Shown: in pieces, positions 32,154 to 44,145 of the stretch
Numbering within the stretch: position 1 is the first letter of the stretch
How the letters are laid out: the number at the start of each line of letters is the position of its first letter
Assembly: GCA_963921425.1 (NCBI GenBank)
Contig: OY992834.1
Span: forward strand, 20,969,923-21,033,922
DNA length: 64,000 nt
DNA from: Dryas octopetala
Lineage: Eukaryota; Streptophyta; Magnoliopsida; Rosales; Rosaceae
Direction of reading: 5' to 3'
Translations under genes and position numbers: made by a program
The notes under the pieces: model-generated
Databases searched by the model: none
Told to the model about the DNA's origin: nothing
Seen by the model: only the letters and a program-made list of their open reading frames with translations

Positions 32154-35100
32154 CTTTTCAAAAGTAGTTTCACCCATTCCTGTTTTATAGAGTTCATGCA
32201 CCACAGCAGTCAAAAAGATTTTGCTCAGTTTTGGACAAGTTTTCATCACCTGGAAAGGAAAAGAAAAGGAAGAATCAACATTAATATATCTCTCAAGAAG
32301 GTAAAAAAAATTATTTTCCATCTTACAAATGCAAAATAATAAATAAAAGTAGTATTGAGTTAAATCTTATCTGTGCATAAATTCAAAAAAAAAAAAAAAA
32401 AAAAAAAAAGGAGAAAAAAAACTTAAAACCAGCACCAGTGATTCAGTTGTTAATGCTTTATGTTAATTTGCTCATGTAAGCCATTTATTCACAAGCTATG
32501 TTCTTTACAAGAGTGGCAGCTATATAAGATTTAGAAAACGCCAACTGGCCACCATTTTCATCTCTTTTGTAGGCACCATTAAAAATGTGCGGCCATCTTG
32601 ATCTCATTTATCTCATGTTAAGATAGCAAATTATGCAGTAGTCACTGTTTTATTCAAGAGCTTTGGTTCCCTCTTCTAAGAAATAACTTCATTAAAATAA
32701 ATGAATTAAGTTTCAACTTTCAACAACAGATAAAATAAGTATTTATTATCAACATAAGATATAATTTGACTCACTTGCCTCATCCTGGAACATTTCTTGT
32801 ATGGCTGCTTCAACCTCTGCCATACCAACAACTGTTTCTCCTGCAAAGTGGATACATATATAAAATGACAAGAAATGAAGTTTCAGGAACAAAAAAAATA
32901 ACACTTCTAACAAAGCAAGCACATATTTTTTAAGCTACATGAGATGTTGGTGTTTTCTCATACCAATGCAGCAACAGAGTACATATTTGAAATTTCAGGT
33001 TACAAGAAAGAAGAAAAGTTAATAATTCTAATTCTTTGGTTTAAAGAAGAGCTTCATTTTGGAAAGCAATGAGAAAGCTATTGAATTAACGTAACAGGTT
33101 GCATGTGTCAAATGAACCAGAGAAGGATTAGGTATCAAAATTTTAATATTTGTAGATGAGGAATAACAAGCACTTACTAGTTCTATCTGGTGATAAAACA
33201 AAAATTGGTGGAGACTCTCAGATAAAGGGTGCTTCTTTAAAAAGAAAAATGAAAAACAAAGCAAAACCACAGTAAAAAAAAAAAAAAAACAAGAGATGTT
33301 TTAGTATTTAAAGTAGATCTTCCATGAAACCTAGCTCTAATTATGGGACAGTTGATTTTTTTCCAATGAAAGGAAAAGTTAAATACGAGACCAAACTTGA
33401 ACAAATTTACAATGCTTCAATATTTTAGACCATGATGTTAAAAACAATGAAATTGGACATCACAAAGAAGGGTCAATACTCTGATCAAGTCCCAATATGG
33501 GGATGGTGGAGGGGAGAGGCATAGCCAGAATTTCCTTGAGCAAGAGCTGGTATATTTCTAGAACAAAATAATTCAAACTTCAATGCCCCACTGAACATCT
33601 AATATGGGCCTTTTATCTAAAATGGACGCAAATCAAGACCGTACAAAGTAATTCAGATTTCTAACTCTTGCACATGAATAGTTTACATATCTTCCCAGTT
33701 CCCAGTTTCTAGTAATCAATGAAAGAAGCAGTTTTCAAGTAGAAAGATAATAATCACAATAAGTAGTTTTTACTACCCCAATATCAAGTGATGATCATGG
33801 AAGTTTAAATACATTATCTCATGTTTTGTTGATGTGGTCAGGTGAAATGGGAAACCACGATTTAGAACTTGATTTGGACAAAATGAAGGCAACCAGTCAT
33901 AACAAATAGCTAAGAGAGTTCGAAGGTGTGAAGTATGATTAGAAGCAAAACATTCTCTTTTTTTTGTTGGTAAATAAATGAATACATTAACCAAGAGGAC
34001 AACGAGGAAGAAAAAAAAAAACACACAAGCCAATACAGGCCATAAAACCAGCACAAAAGCCAGTCCACGTGAAAAAACCCAGTTAACAACAAGCCAAAGC
34101 CAAAAACAAACAACAAGACCCAAACTAAACCAAACAAGCAGGCATGCAAGCCTAAAAAAAATTACAACACACAAAGGAGCTAGACAGAGGACTAAGCTAA
34201 ACAGCAAAGTGAACATTCCATTTTTGGGCAATTGCAAGACTGGTAGGAGAAGGCTTGGGACAATTGCTCTAAAAACTTACCAAACATGGTGATACAATTT
34301 AAACAGTCGTTTGAATCAAGTAATGATCATTCAAATCTAGTTTCCTAATTTAAAGGGGTTGTCCCCTCATTATTTCTTTACAGCATTTTGTGACGGAGTC
34401 CGTCTGGAAAATCAATTGTAGAAGTTTGTATACCTTGAGAAGCATTATTGGGAGCTGAGGTTAATTTCTTCAATTGATAATCCGTGATTTCTGCGGCACG
34501 CCTACATATCTCCAATGCACGTTGGGCATCTCCTGAAATAGCTGCTACCTGAATATGTGTTCAAATAATATCAAAGGCGTGCACAGTGCGAGCATCCACT
34601 ATGGCCAACTAATAAACAGAGAAACAAAAGTTAAAATTCATGATGAAACAAATAAGATATAACTTACCTTTCTGGAAGCAAATTCTATAGCTTGTTTTTC
34701 AAATGCATTAATTCCTTTAAGGCGACTCGAAATGATTTCTTGAAGCTGCTGGTAAATTATAGGGGCCAAAGCGGAGCCTTTGGATTCCCATACGACTTGA
34801 AATACAAGGAAGCAACTTCTCTGGAAGATCCATGGTATTGGCTATGCCTGAATATATATATTTATCACAAAGAGGTTAATGTTGCAGTCATCAACGATCT
34901 CATTGTCGTCATCATTGTTTCTAGTAGAACCATTTTCCCTTTTCCTTTTCCCTTTTTTGGTATTCGAGAATCCCTTAATCTCAGAAAAGAAACATCATTG
35001 TGTGCTGAAAGAATGCAATCATCATTCAATAAGGAAGGAGACATATTGAAGAGAAAAGTATACCTATTACAACTAATTTTGAGTGTGGCTTAGTAGGCCA

Positions 35101-37657
35101 GTCAAGAATGTTGTATAGATCCTGAAACCAAGAAGGGACTACAAGTATGAGAACTATGTATACTTAACAAATATTCATAGTAAAACTTTGCATATTTTTA
35201 TAAAACAAATGACTGGAATAGTTGTTAGCAAATACTCACATCACAAAATGCACAGGGTACCAACTGAGACAAATGGGTTACCGACTGGTTTCTAGTCACA
35301 AGAAGATCAAGTTCATCAATAAGAAGAATACAAGGCTTGTCATCTTCTTTGCCAATTTTCTTTCCATCAGAAAATCGCTCATTTAGCAAGTGAAGAGCCT
35401 TTTTCCAACCAACTCTGTACCCACTTAATGCTTTGTATATAACCTGTGCAAACACAAGGTGTATTACAGGGCTACAAAGGCATGCCATCATGATAAACAT
35501 AGAGCATCAAATTTAAATGTAATTTTACCTGATAGATATTCTCTGGTGATGCCAACTATAGACCATTTATCTCCACAAAACAGTAGGGTCTTATACTTCC
35601 TGCATCAACTTCAGACCTTAGATTCCTCATTACTGTCAATACACTCATTGTCTGCAGTTATACAAAGATAATGGAAGGAATAAGTAAATTTCAGTTCATG
35701 CATGAAAAGTACATAAATGAAATCTATAGGCTATCTGAATTAACACAGCTATCTGTTAATAAAAAAAATAAACAGATTGTACCTTGCCAGTTCCAGGAAC
35801 GCCATGAATGTACAGACAATGTCCCAGACATTTATCATCAGAGATGGCACCTTTGATAAATGCAGTTATCTCCAACATTTCTCTACATAAAAGCAGGTCT
35901 ACGTGATTAAAATGTTAAAATAATGCACATCAAAGAAAACTTTTAATGGACTGATTCTAACATACTTATCCCTGCAAGGTAAAGACTTTGGCAGTGATGA
36001 CAACAGAAGTGTTGCCTTTGCTCTCTCAAGAGCAGTCTGTTTGTGGCATCTTACATGCTCTGGGATTTTCTTCATTCCTTCTTTTGAAGTCCCAAAAACC
36101 GACCCTTCTGTGAATTCTGTACATACATAATTGACTACTTTAATTTTGGGCAGAAAACAAACTAAAGCCACAAATATGAGATAGAAAGTAGTGGCCATAC
36201 TGCAACCAACTCATGAGTTTGAGATGGTTTAGCTAGTAATTTTTGAGACTCTCCTCTTCATAGTCCATGTCTTCTTCTGCATCAAAGTCTGCGTCTCTGA
36301 AAAGTTTCCAGTTTTCATCACTTCCAGCTTCATCATCATCCTACCAAATGGTTAAAAACCCATAGATTTCAACTGAATTTTCACTCCATTTGGAATTTTG
36401 CAGAATTTCAAATACTGATTCTGATTTCATGAAATGCTTACCTCTTCACCATCATCAATTTCAGCGAGACACTTGAAACTGTGCCAATTTATAAAACTCA
36501 TTCAACTCCATTAAACTAAGAATTAATCCTATTTCTTCAGATTTGGCTATATCACATGAACAATGATACATATTTTTGTCAATTTCTTTCTGCTTCTTTT
36601 TTTTACCCTTATGCTAAACATATCACATGAATTCTTATTTTCTTAGTTGCTCTTTTTAATAATTCTAAGAATTGATTAGGAACAGAAATTCACATTCACA
36701 TATACATCATTACTAACAGAAACAAAATAAAGAATTGAATACAAAAGGTATGATGTCACCATTTCTTGCATGTGATTCTGAGAAAATTATTCTTGCATGC
36801 AGGACAATCTCTGTGTCCCATAATTGACAAATTTATTCAAACAGAAAAAGAACCTTTCTTTGAAATGAAACAATCATAGTTATAATCATTTCTTTGATAA
36901 GTAAATGAACAATTAAGATATATCATCTATCACCTCAATGTCAGAAAAATCATTTGTGCGATAAATCTCTCTCCTCAAATTATGTGGTTGTCTTCCGGCC
37001 GCAGTCTCTTCGGGAATTATATACCAACGTACCCGACACCAATGGCTACCATCCACTTCTTTCCATATACTGCACACCACCAAAAAACAAAAATTAACAA
37101 AATCCAAATGCATTATAAACAAAACAACAAAAGCACACATCATTTCAAAATTAAGTCAAAATAAACATCCACCTTTCGATGCGGGCAGCCCATAAATCAC
37201 TGGAGAGAAGTTTCTCCCTCAAGGTTCTAACCCGTTTCTTCCCATGTGGAGGTGTTGGAAGCTGGACCTCTTTACCCAATTTGTGAGCCTGGCAAAACCC
37301 GCAAATCCAATCTCCTTGAGGAACCTCTTTCAAAGGAGGTTTCAAGCATTTCAAATGAAAGTTTCATTATGAAACCCACCTAAACAATCATCACACTCAA
37401 CCATCACAGCTTTCCCAGACTTAAAAAACACCCTGCATTCCTCCACTTCAACCACTTCATCATCAGAGCTTACAAGCTGTAGACCGTGTAACCACCACCG
37501 TCTTCTCGCGGCCCCTCTTCCTCTTCTTTGTCTCCGATTGCTCCGGTGACACGGGAGAGAATGCAAGTTCAACCTGGGTCAAATTTTCCTCCTCTTTATG
37601 CTTCTTCGACTTCTCACCCTTGTCAGCAGATTTTGGGGATTTCGCAATTTCCCCCAT
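32154..37657 (-). pseudogene. ORC1: ORIGIN RECOGNITION COMPLEX SUBUNIT 1 (ORC1) pseudogene, 3'-truncated
   Basis: Minus-strand exons include 37657-37173 (N-terminus, PHD finger), 37069-36934 (BAH: SIWKEVDGSHWCRVRWYIIPEETAAGRQPHNLRREIYRTNDFSDIE), about 36490-36441, 36340-36210, about 36120-35960 (KKIPEHVRCHKQTALERAKATLLLSSLPKSLPCR), 35882-35783 (Walker A GVPGTGK), about 35650-35529, about 35447-35286 (Walker B CILLIDELDLLVTRNQ), about 35120-35055 (LYNILDWPTKPHSKL), about 34855-34676, about 34548-34437 and 32249-32154. Lesions: PHD CxxC Cys changed to Phe (37426-37428), a 14-bp insertion at about 37361-37374, a frameshift near 37470, 2-bp insertion near 36247, stop TAG at 35556-35558, frameshift near 34756. 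The C-terminal exons are deleted. ORC1 is the AAA+ subunit loading replication origins. Retained introns mean DNA-level duplication. Confidence 0.9.
33950..34250 (-). mobile_element. Possible LINE 3'-end insertion in an ORC1 intron
   Basis: Read on the minus strand, a T/G-rich segment ends ...TTAATGTATTCATTTATTTACC followed by a short A-run near 33958, the look of a plant non-LTR retrotransposon 3' end. Boundaries and target repeats were not resolved. The 154-residue hydrophobic frame over it is a composition effect. Confidence 0.3.
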
Positions 37658-37700
37658 TTTTTGTTGAATTTGATAACGTGTTTTTCATCTTGGTAAACAT

Positions 37701-38165
37701 TGTAGAAAAAGCAGAGTTATATAGGAGGAAACGACATTAACTAAGAACCATCCTAACTGGCTAAGAACCAATAGACAATGTACAAAGTCCATCACCACTA
37801 ATCTCTCCTAACTATAAGCCTTAAATTTAGGCCTTGGAATTAATTACAAAAGAACAGAGCTGTAGCCTTAAATTAAGGAACCACAGCTAACAGGAAGAGT
37901 ATGAAGGTGGTTAATCACAACCCTACCCCTAAGCTAGCTAAGGTGGTGATAACAACCTATATACGTTTCTTCAAATACTCCCCCTCAAGCTGGATCAAGG
38001 ATATTCATGAGATCAACCTCAAGCTTGATTACCTTGGATTGAACTTGATGTCGAACAAAATGACAATCAACCTCAATATGCTTTGTTCGTTCGTGGAACA
38101 CAGGATTAGCAGCAATGTGCATGGCAGCCTGATTATCACAATGCAGATGTATGGGCTCGTTGCAT
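37701..38165 (-). mobile_element. copia-type retrotransposon remnant: LTR, polypurine tract and RNase H fragment
   Basis: On the minus strand, an RNase H frame ([29 protein letters not shown]) leads into AGCTTGAGGGGGAGT (polypurine tract about 37974-37989) and then a 273-bp putative LTR starting TGAAGAAACG and ending TCTACA (37973-37701). The rest of the element is missing, and its internal end abuts the RBR fragment. It separates the ORC1 and RBR pseudogenes. The family differs from the element at 9114. Confidence 0.75.
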
Positions 38166-38169
38166 TCAA

Positions 38170-40726
38170 CACCTATGACACCTCAGAAGATGAGTTGAAA
38201 AAAACAATGGAAAAAATTAATGCTTTAATAGTAGACATTTTAAAGAAGAAGCCTTGTTCAGCATCTGAGTGTAAAAATGAAAATCTAGAGAATATGGATC
38301 CAGGTTTGTTTGAAAATTCTCCCCTATTTACAGTGATTGAAACAAAATCCCGGGTTCTTTCGTCATTTTATTAATGATTCTGATATCTGATCCTGTTTAA
38401 TGCAGATGGTTTGACCTATTTTGAAGGTCTTATGGAGGAACCATCTCTTTCATCCAGTTTAGATATTCTAGAAAAAGATTATGATGATGCAATTCGGAAT
38501 AAGGGTGAACTGGATGAGAGAGTGTTTATCAACGAGGAGGACAGCTTACTTGGTTCAGGTAGCTTGTCCGGAGGATCCATGAATTTATCTGGTGTGAAGG
38601 TATGCTTTTAAAATTGCACTATTCAGGAACATACATGTGGCATTTTAAATGTTTTTTTTTTCCATTGCTTCTGTTTCGTGTAGAGGGAATTTGTTGATAG
38701 TTTCATTTATTCTATTATGTTAGAGGAAGTTTGATTCAATAGCCTCCCCAACAAAGACAATTACAAGTCCACTCTCTCCCCATCGCTCTCCTGCATCTCA
38801 TGTTAACGGTGGTGCTAACTCAAAGATCGCGGCTACACCTGTAAGCACTGCAATGACAACTGCAAAGTGGCTTCGGACCTTTATTTCTCCACTTCCGTCG
38901 AAACCCTCAGCCGAGCTGGAGGTCTTTCTGGCATCATGTGATAGGGATGTTACTAATGATGTGATACGTAGGGCACAAATAATATTGGAGGCCATATTTC
39001 CAAGTAGTGCCTTGGGAGAGCGATGTGTAACTGGTAGCCTGCAAGGTGCTAACCTCATGGACAACATCTGGGCCAAACAACGAAGATTGGAAGCACTCAA
39101 GCTTTATTATAGAGTTTTGGAGGCAATGTGTAGGGCAGAGGCTCAAATACTGCATGCAACTAATTTGACCTCTTTATTAACTAATGAGAGGTTCCATAGA
39201 TGCATGCTAGCCTGCTCTGCTGAGTTAGTCCTGGCAACACATAAGACCGTCACAATGTTGTTTCCTGCAGTATTGGAAAGGACAGGTATTACAGCTTTTG
39301 ATCTTAGCAAGGTGATAGAGAGCTTCATTAGACATGAGGAATCTCTCCCAAGAGAGTTGAGACGACATCTGAACTCATTGGAAGAACGACTTTTGGAGAA
39401 CGACTCCTGGCCTCAGGTAACCTGAAATCAAAGCTGCCACCACCTCCTTTACAGTCTGCATTTGCCAGGTATCAGTCTCAAGTCCCAGAAAGTTGTAAAT
39501 CTAATTTCTTTGTAGCAACTTGCTGCTTCATCTGTTCTCTTTAATGGCATTATACATCTGACATTCATAAGTGCAGGTAACCTGAAGCTAACAACTGCAA
39601 TGATGGTATGCTTTTGTTAAAACTCATGTGTAACTGCTACATTGTATTTCTGGTTTGTTTTGAAAAATTCATTTGTATAATTCCCTAATAACATCTTGTT
39701 TTACTGGCCAATTAGCTCAATGTCCTGGATCACCTAATGTATCCACTTTCCCAAGTCTCCCTGATATGTCTCCAAAGAAAGTATCTGCAGCACACAATGT
39801 TTATGTCTCTCCATTGCGATCATCTAAGGTACTAGTTTAGTTTAGTTTTTTTGAGTCATCGCTATTCCATTTTTTTTTTTCATTGTTCACAAATATGTTG
39901 ATTCGTATATATGACTTGCCTCTTAGAATAAAAGAAGTCATCTTTTATGCTTAATGTAAAGTTATAATAATATAGATTCAATATATGCTCTAATCATCAG
40001 CTTATTTTCTCCACTGTCTCATTTTTACAATAATAACCATTTCCCTTCTCACATTTTGACACAAATAAGATCTCTATGTATTTATGTGTTGGAACTGAAT
40101 GCTTACTTTATCTTGCTATGGGCTTTTGTGAAGCTCAGTGACATGTTAGCCAATTGTTTTACACAGGCAAATATGTGATGTTAACCAAACAGACTTAGAC
40201 ATGTATTTCCGTTGGCTATAATTTTCAAGTTCTTTTCTTGATATGATCAATGATAATGTAGTAACTATAAGATCCTCTCAATGCATTGGCATTACATTTG
40301 ATTACTTTCTGTTAAGAACTTCATTGTTGACTATGAAGTTTTATACTGTGAATCTAATTTTGAACCGTCTGCAGATGGATGCTTTAATCTCACATAGCTC
40401 AAAAAGCTATTATGCTTGTGTTGGAGAGAGTACTCATGCATATCAGAGCCCTTCAAAAGATCTCACTGCCATCAACAACCGCTTGAATGGGTATGCTTTT
40501 TGTTTATCCATGATATTAACCAAGGTATTTTGTGCCAATTAATGATTTCCTCTGATGCGTTGTTTTCTTTTTCAGTACCCGAAAGCTCAGAGGCACACTC
40601 AACTTCGACAACGTTGATGTAGGCTTGGTTAGTGATTCTATGGTGGCCAATAGCCTGTACCTTCAAAATGGGAGTTGTGCATCCTCATCAGGTGCACCAT
40701 TGAAAACTGAGCAACCTGACTCATAA
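38170..40726 (+). pseudogene. RBR: RETINOBLASTOMA-RELATED (RBR) pseudogene with pocket B deleted
   Basis: Exons with GT-AG borders: about 38170-38303 ([41 protein letters not shown]), 38406-38599 ([18 protein letters not shown]...[11 protein letters not shown]), 38724-39416 ([23 protein letters not shown], then pocket A from [25 protein letters not shown] to [10 protein letters not shown]), about 39420-39468 ([15 protein letters not shown]), 39716-39828 (AQCPGSP...[27 protein letters not shown]), 40375-40490 ([39 protein letters not shown]), 40576-40726 ([19 protein letters not shown]...[15 protein letters not shown]). The N-terminal domain and the whole of pocket B are absent; pocket A is joined to C-terminal text at about 39395-39420. 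RBR represses E2F-driven S-phase genes. Without pocket B it could not form the normal E2F/LxCxE platform. Confidence 0.9.
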
Positions 40727-41940
40727 TCCAACGGCAAACAGCTGTATAGTTTTCCTCTGTGTAAATCTAGTTTTTTGATTTTTCATATTTCTTCTACACT
40801 TTATGTTTATGACACGGGGTACTGAATGAGCGGCGAGTTATTGTAGAATGGCCACCACAGAGCCCCTTTCCCATGTCCTGATGTATGTTAGAGGTAGCAG
40901 AATGCTGATTCAATAAAAATTTTGTTTTTCCCTTTCTTGGGTTTCTGTAGTCAGTAATTGTATGGTCATCCTTCTGCTTTGCAAATTTGAATGTTTTACG
41001 TAGGAAAGCATTTGAATGCAAGATCTACTACTTTACACAACCTTTAGCATGATAGATACCACCATTAATAATATCCATGGCAGCACATATTCCCTCAACA
41101 AGAAACACTCGATTTTAAATTAGTCAGTCTGAATAGGAAAGCATTAATAAGAAGATTAGTTAAAAATAAAATATGAATATAAATTTTGTGGCAATAATAA
41201 ATCTAACTTTTGAAGATGACTGACCAAAAGACAAACAAATACCTACTTGTCTAGCTTCTTTTCTTACCTTTACTATTAAAAGACTTGGATTATCTGCACA
41301 AAGAAAAAAGACTTAAATAATGGGATCAATCAAGAAGAATAGAGCAAATAACCAAGGATTTAATCCAAATGACAAACCTAAGAATAATAATCATGAAATC
41401 AAACGGAAATTGAAAGACAATTGCAGAGAATTAAAATTTACATCAAGGAGGACAAAAATAAATCAGTAGTCAGAGAACTTGTTTTGATATATATGAAGAG
41501 AACTGGTTTTTAGCAAAGAAGAAATGAGAAACAGAAAGACATCGAGTCTAAATATTCGCTTGAGAGTTTGTGTTGTCATTTCCTTCTTTTCTGATGGAGG
41601 CTCTCTTATTTATAGAGTCAAATCTCTTTTGGTGATTAAGCCGTTTCCCAATTGCATCACATCTCTAAAGATATTTATCTTAATTTTAATGATAATTGTA
41701 TGATTAATATTTAATTAAAATCTCTAAATATATCGATAATATCACTCTAATTGGTTTGTTGATAATATCACTTAAATCTTGATTTGATCTTTAAAATCTC
41801 TAAATATATCGATAATATCACTCTAATTGGTTTGTTGATAATATCACTTAAATCTTGATTTTCTTGATATATCTTAAAAGATCTATCAAATTTTCATTTA
41901 ATGACCTAAAATTACCTTAAACCTAAGGTGTAAAAAATAG
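40727..41940. other. Non-coding region after RBR pseudogene, with 76-bp tandem repeat
   Basis: The first 300 bases look like the RBR 3' UTR (tcaataaaaattttg near 40909 as possible polyadenylation context). At 41721-41870 two units of about 76 bp (tctctaaatatatcgataat, starts 41721 and 41797) are repeated almost exactly. No other gene is recognised. Confidence 0.6.
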
Positions 41941-41947
41941 GGATTTG

Positions 41948-42156
41948 GATCCTCTCTTAAGCTTGCTAATCTCCTAACCTGACTAACCTTTTAATTATAA
42001 AGTGACATGTGTTTCTTGTAACATCATATGATTTACACTTATTTAAAACTATAATTTTAAATAAAAAATTAAATTTAAGCCACATGTGTAATTAAAGGTT
42101 TTGTTGAACACTCTCTCTTCTCCTAAAATCTCTCACCTCCTCTCTGGTGCTCAGAG

Positions 42157-42204
<48 letters not shown>

Positions 42205-42876
42205 CGTTCCCATTTCAATTGGGATTGTAACCAATTGAAAATAATTTTTATCTATTTTGCTTCTCCCTGCTTTGGTTCTTTTTTTTTTTTTTTGAATTGT
42301 AAGACATGGATGAATTTATGAAAAACAAACAAGATGGAGGAATAAAAACTCCATCTTTGCAAATAGAAGAACATTCAAGAGATTGACTCCATAGATTAAT
42401 GTATAGCAGTGAAAAACAGTCTCATTCGACGCCGTTTGGGAAATCAAGAAAGGATGATGCTCTACACTCAGTTTTCAACCATAAAGATACTTTAACCAAA
42501 CACATTGTCGCTTTTGTTCCTAAAATCTTTGCATTCATCTGCTCCATATGCGTATGTAAATAGCTCAAAGTAAAATGATATTTACATGAAATCTATATAT
42601 ATCCTATATGAAACCTAGTGCCTTGTGCGTTGGAGGATGTTATTAATTTTCATTTTTCAGTTTCATATGAAGACTGTGTACAGAGAGAGAAGGGGGGAGA
42701 GATTTTACGGGAAGAGAGACCAACAAAACTTTTAATTACACACTTTTCTTATATTTAAATGTTTATTTAAAATTATAATTCTAAATAAGTGTGAACCATA
42801 CAAGAGACCTATGTCACTCTATAATTAAAAAGTCAATTAGGTTAGAAGATTAGAAAACTTGGGAGAGGATCCAGAT
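41948..42876. mobile_element. Long-TIR non-autonomous DNA element
   Basis: About 200 bp at the left (GGATTTGGATCCTCTCTTAA ... acttatttaaaactataatt ... aaaatctctc) recur inverted on the right (about 42665-42876, reading CTGGATCCTCTCCCAAG). Similar short sequences aaggtg and taggtg flank it, a possible decayed target copy. The interior has a T-tract of about 53 bases (42152-42204) and no gene. Mutator-like is likely from TIR length. Confidence 0.65.
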
Positions 42877-43074
42877 AGTCATTAGGTGCAAATTATGGCT
42901 CAAACAAAATGGCCAACAACACTGCCAATGTCTCCACCATCATCAACTTCACCATTATCGTCATTGTCAACGCTAACGTTACAATTGTTCTATTTGTCAT
43001 ATTCATTATATAATACAATTATATGTAGCTCGTCAAATGTGGCTTGTATGTTTGAGGGAAAGAAATAAAAGGAT
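42877..43074. other. Unit boundary spacer
   Basis: About 200 bp with a low-complexity Thr/Ser/Pro frame (from ATG 42895) that I do not regard as a gene. It ends exactly where unit 2 homology begins (43075). Confidence 0.5.
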
Positions 43075-43264
43075 TTATCCATTAGTTATTGAAATCGTTA
43101 GTACATGTACTATATTCCAATGACATTGGCCTAGGTTGAGGAACATGAAGACATTTTTTTTGGGCCAAAAAGACACTAATGATCCCTATAGTTTGACCGA
43201 ATTTACAATTTCATTCCCATAATTTATTTTTTGTTATTTTCGTCCTTATAGTTTCATTATGTTA

Positions 43265-43908
43265 AGGCCCCGTTTGGGATTGCGGTGGAGGACCCAAAAA
43301 CTGCTGTAGATGACAATTCTCAATTACGTACAACAGTTTTGGTGTTTGATAAAAAAATAAAAAACTGTTTTTTCCCACAGCAAAAACAGAAAACATGTTT
43401 CTAAGTGCTTTTGAAATCTGCAGTGACTCACAGCAACAATGAATATTTTTTTTTTACCCATAATACCCTCATTGATTTCTATAATTTTTATTTGTTTATT
43501 TTAAATTAAAAAATATGTCTATTGTTAGTTATATTTTATATTGTGATAATTAATTATGATATTTTATTTATACGATTAAAATTATAATATACTTAAAAAA
43601 ATAATAGGCATACTTATTTAATAATGTTGTTCTTAGAAAAATTAATGCTAATAAAAATTTGTAGCCAAAAATTTCAAAAACAAGTAAAAAAAACATTTTA
43701 TTTTTACCAAACAAATAAGTGAAATGCACTTTCAGCATTATATCCATTTTAGTAATTATACACAGTCACAACATTTTTATATTAACATTTACCAAACACT
43801 TTGATACTGTTTTTAGCACTCACAGCACTTTTGAAAACATAGTTTACCAAACACTCAACTGCTTTATTTTACAGCTGACTTTACTTCACAGCAATACTAA
43901 ACTGGCCC
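43265..43908. mobile_element. Tourist/Harbinger-like MITE present only in unit 2
   Basis: Ends GGCCCCGTTTGGGATTGC and, inverted, GGGCCAGTTTAGTATTGC, flanked by TTA (43262-43264 and 43909-43911). 644 bp, AT-rich, non-coding. Unit 1 has TTATTTA at the corresponding place (5704-5710). Confidence 0.85.
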
Positions 43909-44145
43909 TTAGTCCAAATTATCAACTGAGTTTATATTAGTTTATTTTTGTGGTAATATAATGAAATTATGAGGACAAAATGATAACATAATGAAACTGC
44001 AAATACAAAACTGACAACAAAAGTGAACGGAAATGAACTTGATCAATTCATAGTTTGGATTAAAAGTGATAAAGGAATGAAGCTATAAGGACGGAAGTGA
44101 CAAAAGAAAAACTATGGAGATGAAAGAGTAAGTCGGGGAAACTTA

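Noticed and set aside
33773..34237. 154-residue hydrophobic frame on the minus strand
   Set aside because: T/G-rich composition over a probable retroposon tail within an ORC1 intron; no domain.
32154..37657. Functional ORC1 gene with unusual splicing
   Set aside because: Independent stop, several frameshifts, a lost zinc ligand and deleted C-terminal exons cannot all be avoided by splicing.
37901..38374. 157-residue frame read as one gene
   Set aside because: It is a chance join of antisense copia RNase H sequence with an RBR exon and its intron.
42886..43068. Small Thr/Ser/Pro-rich gene at the unit boundary
   Set aside because: Low-complexity frame ending at the duplication border; no signal peptide or family resemblance I can defend.
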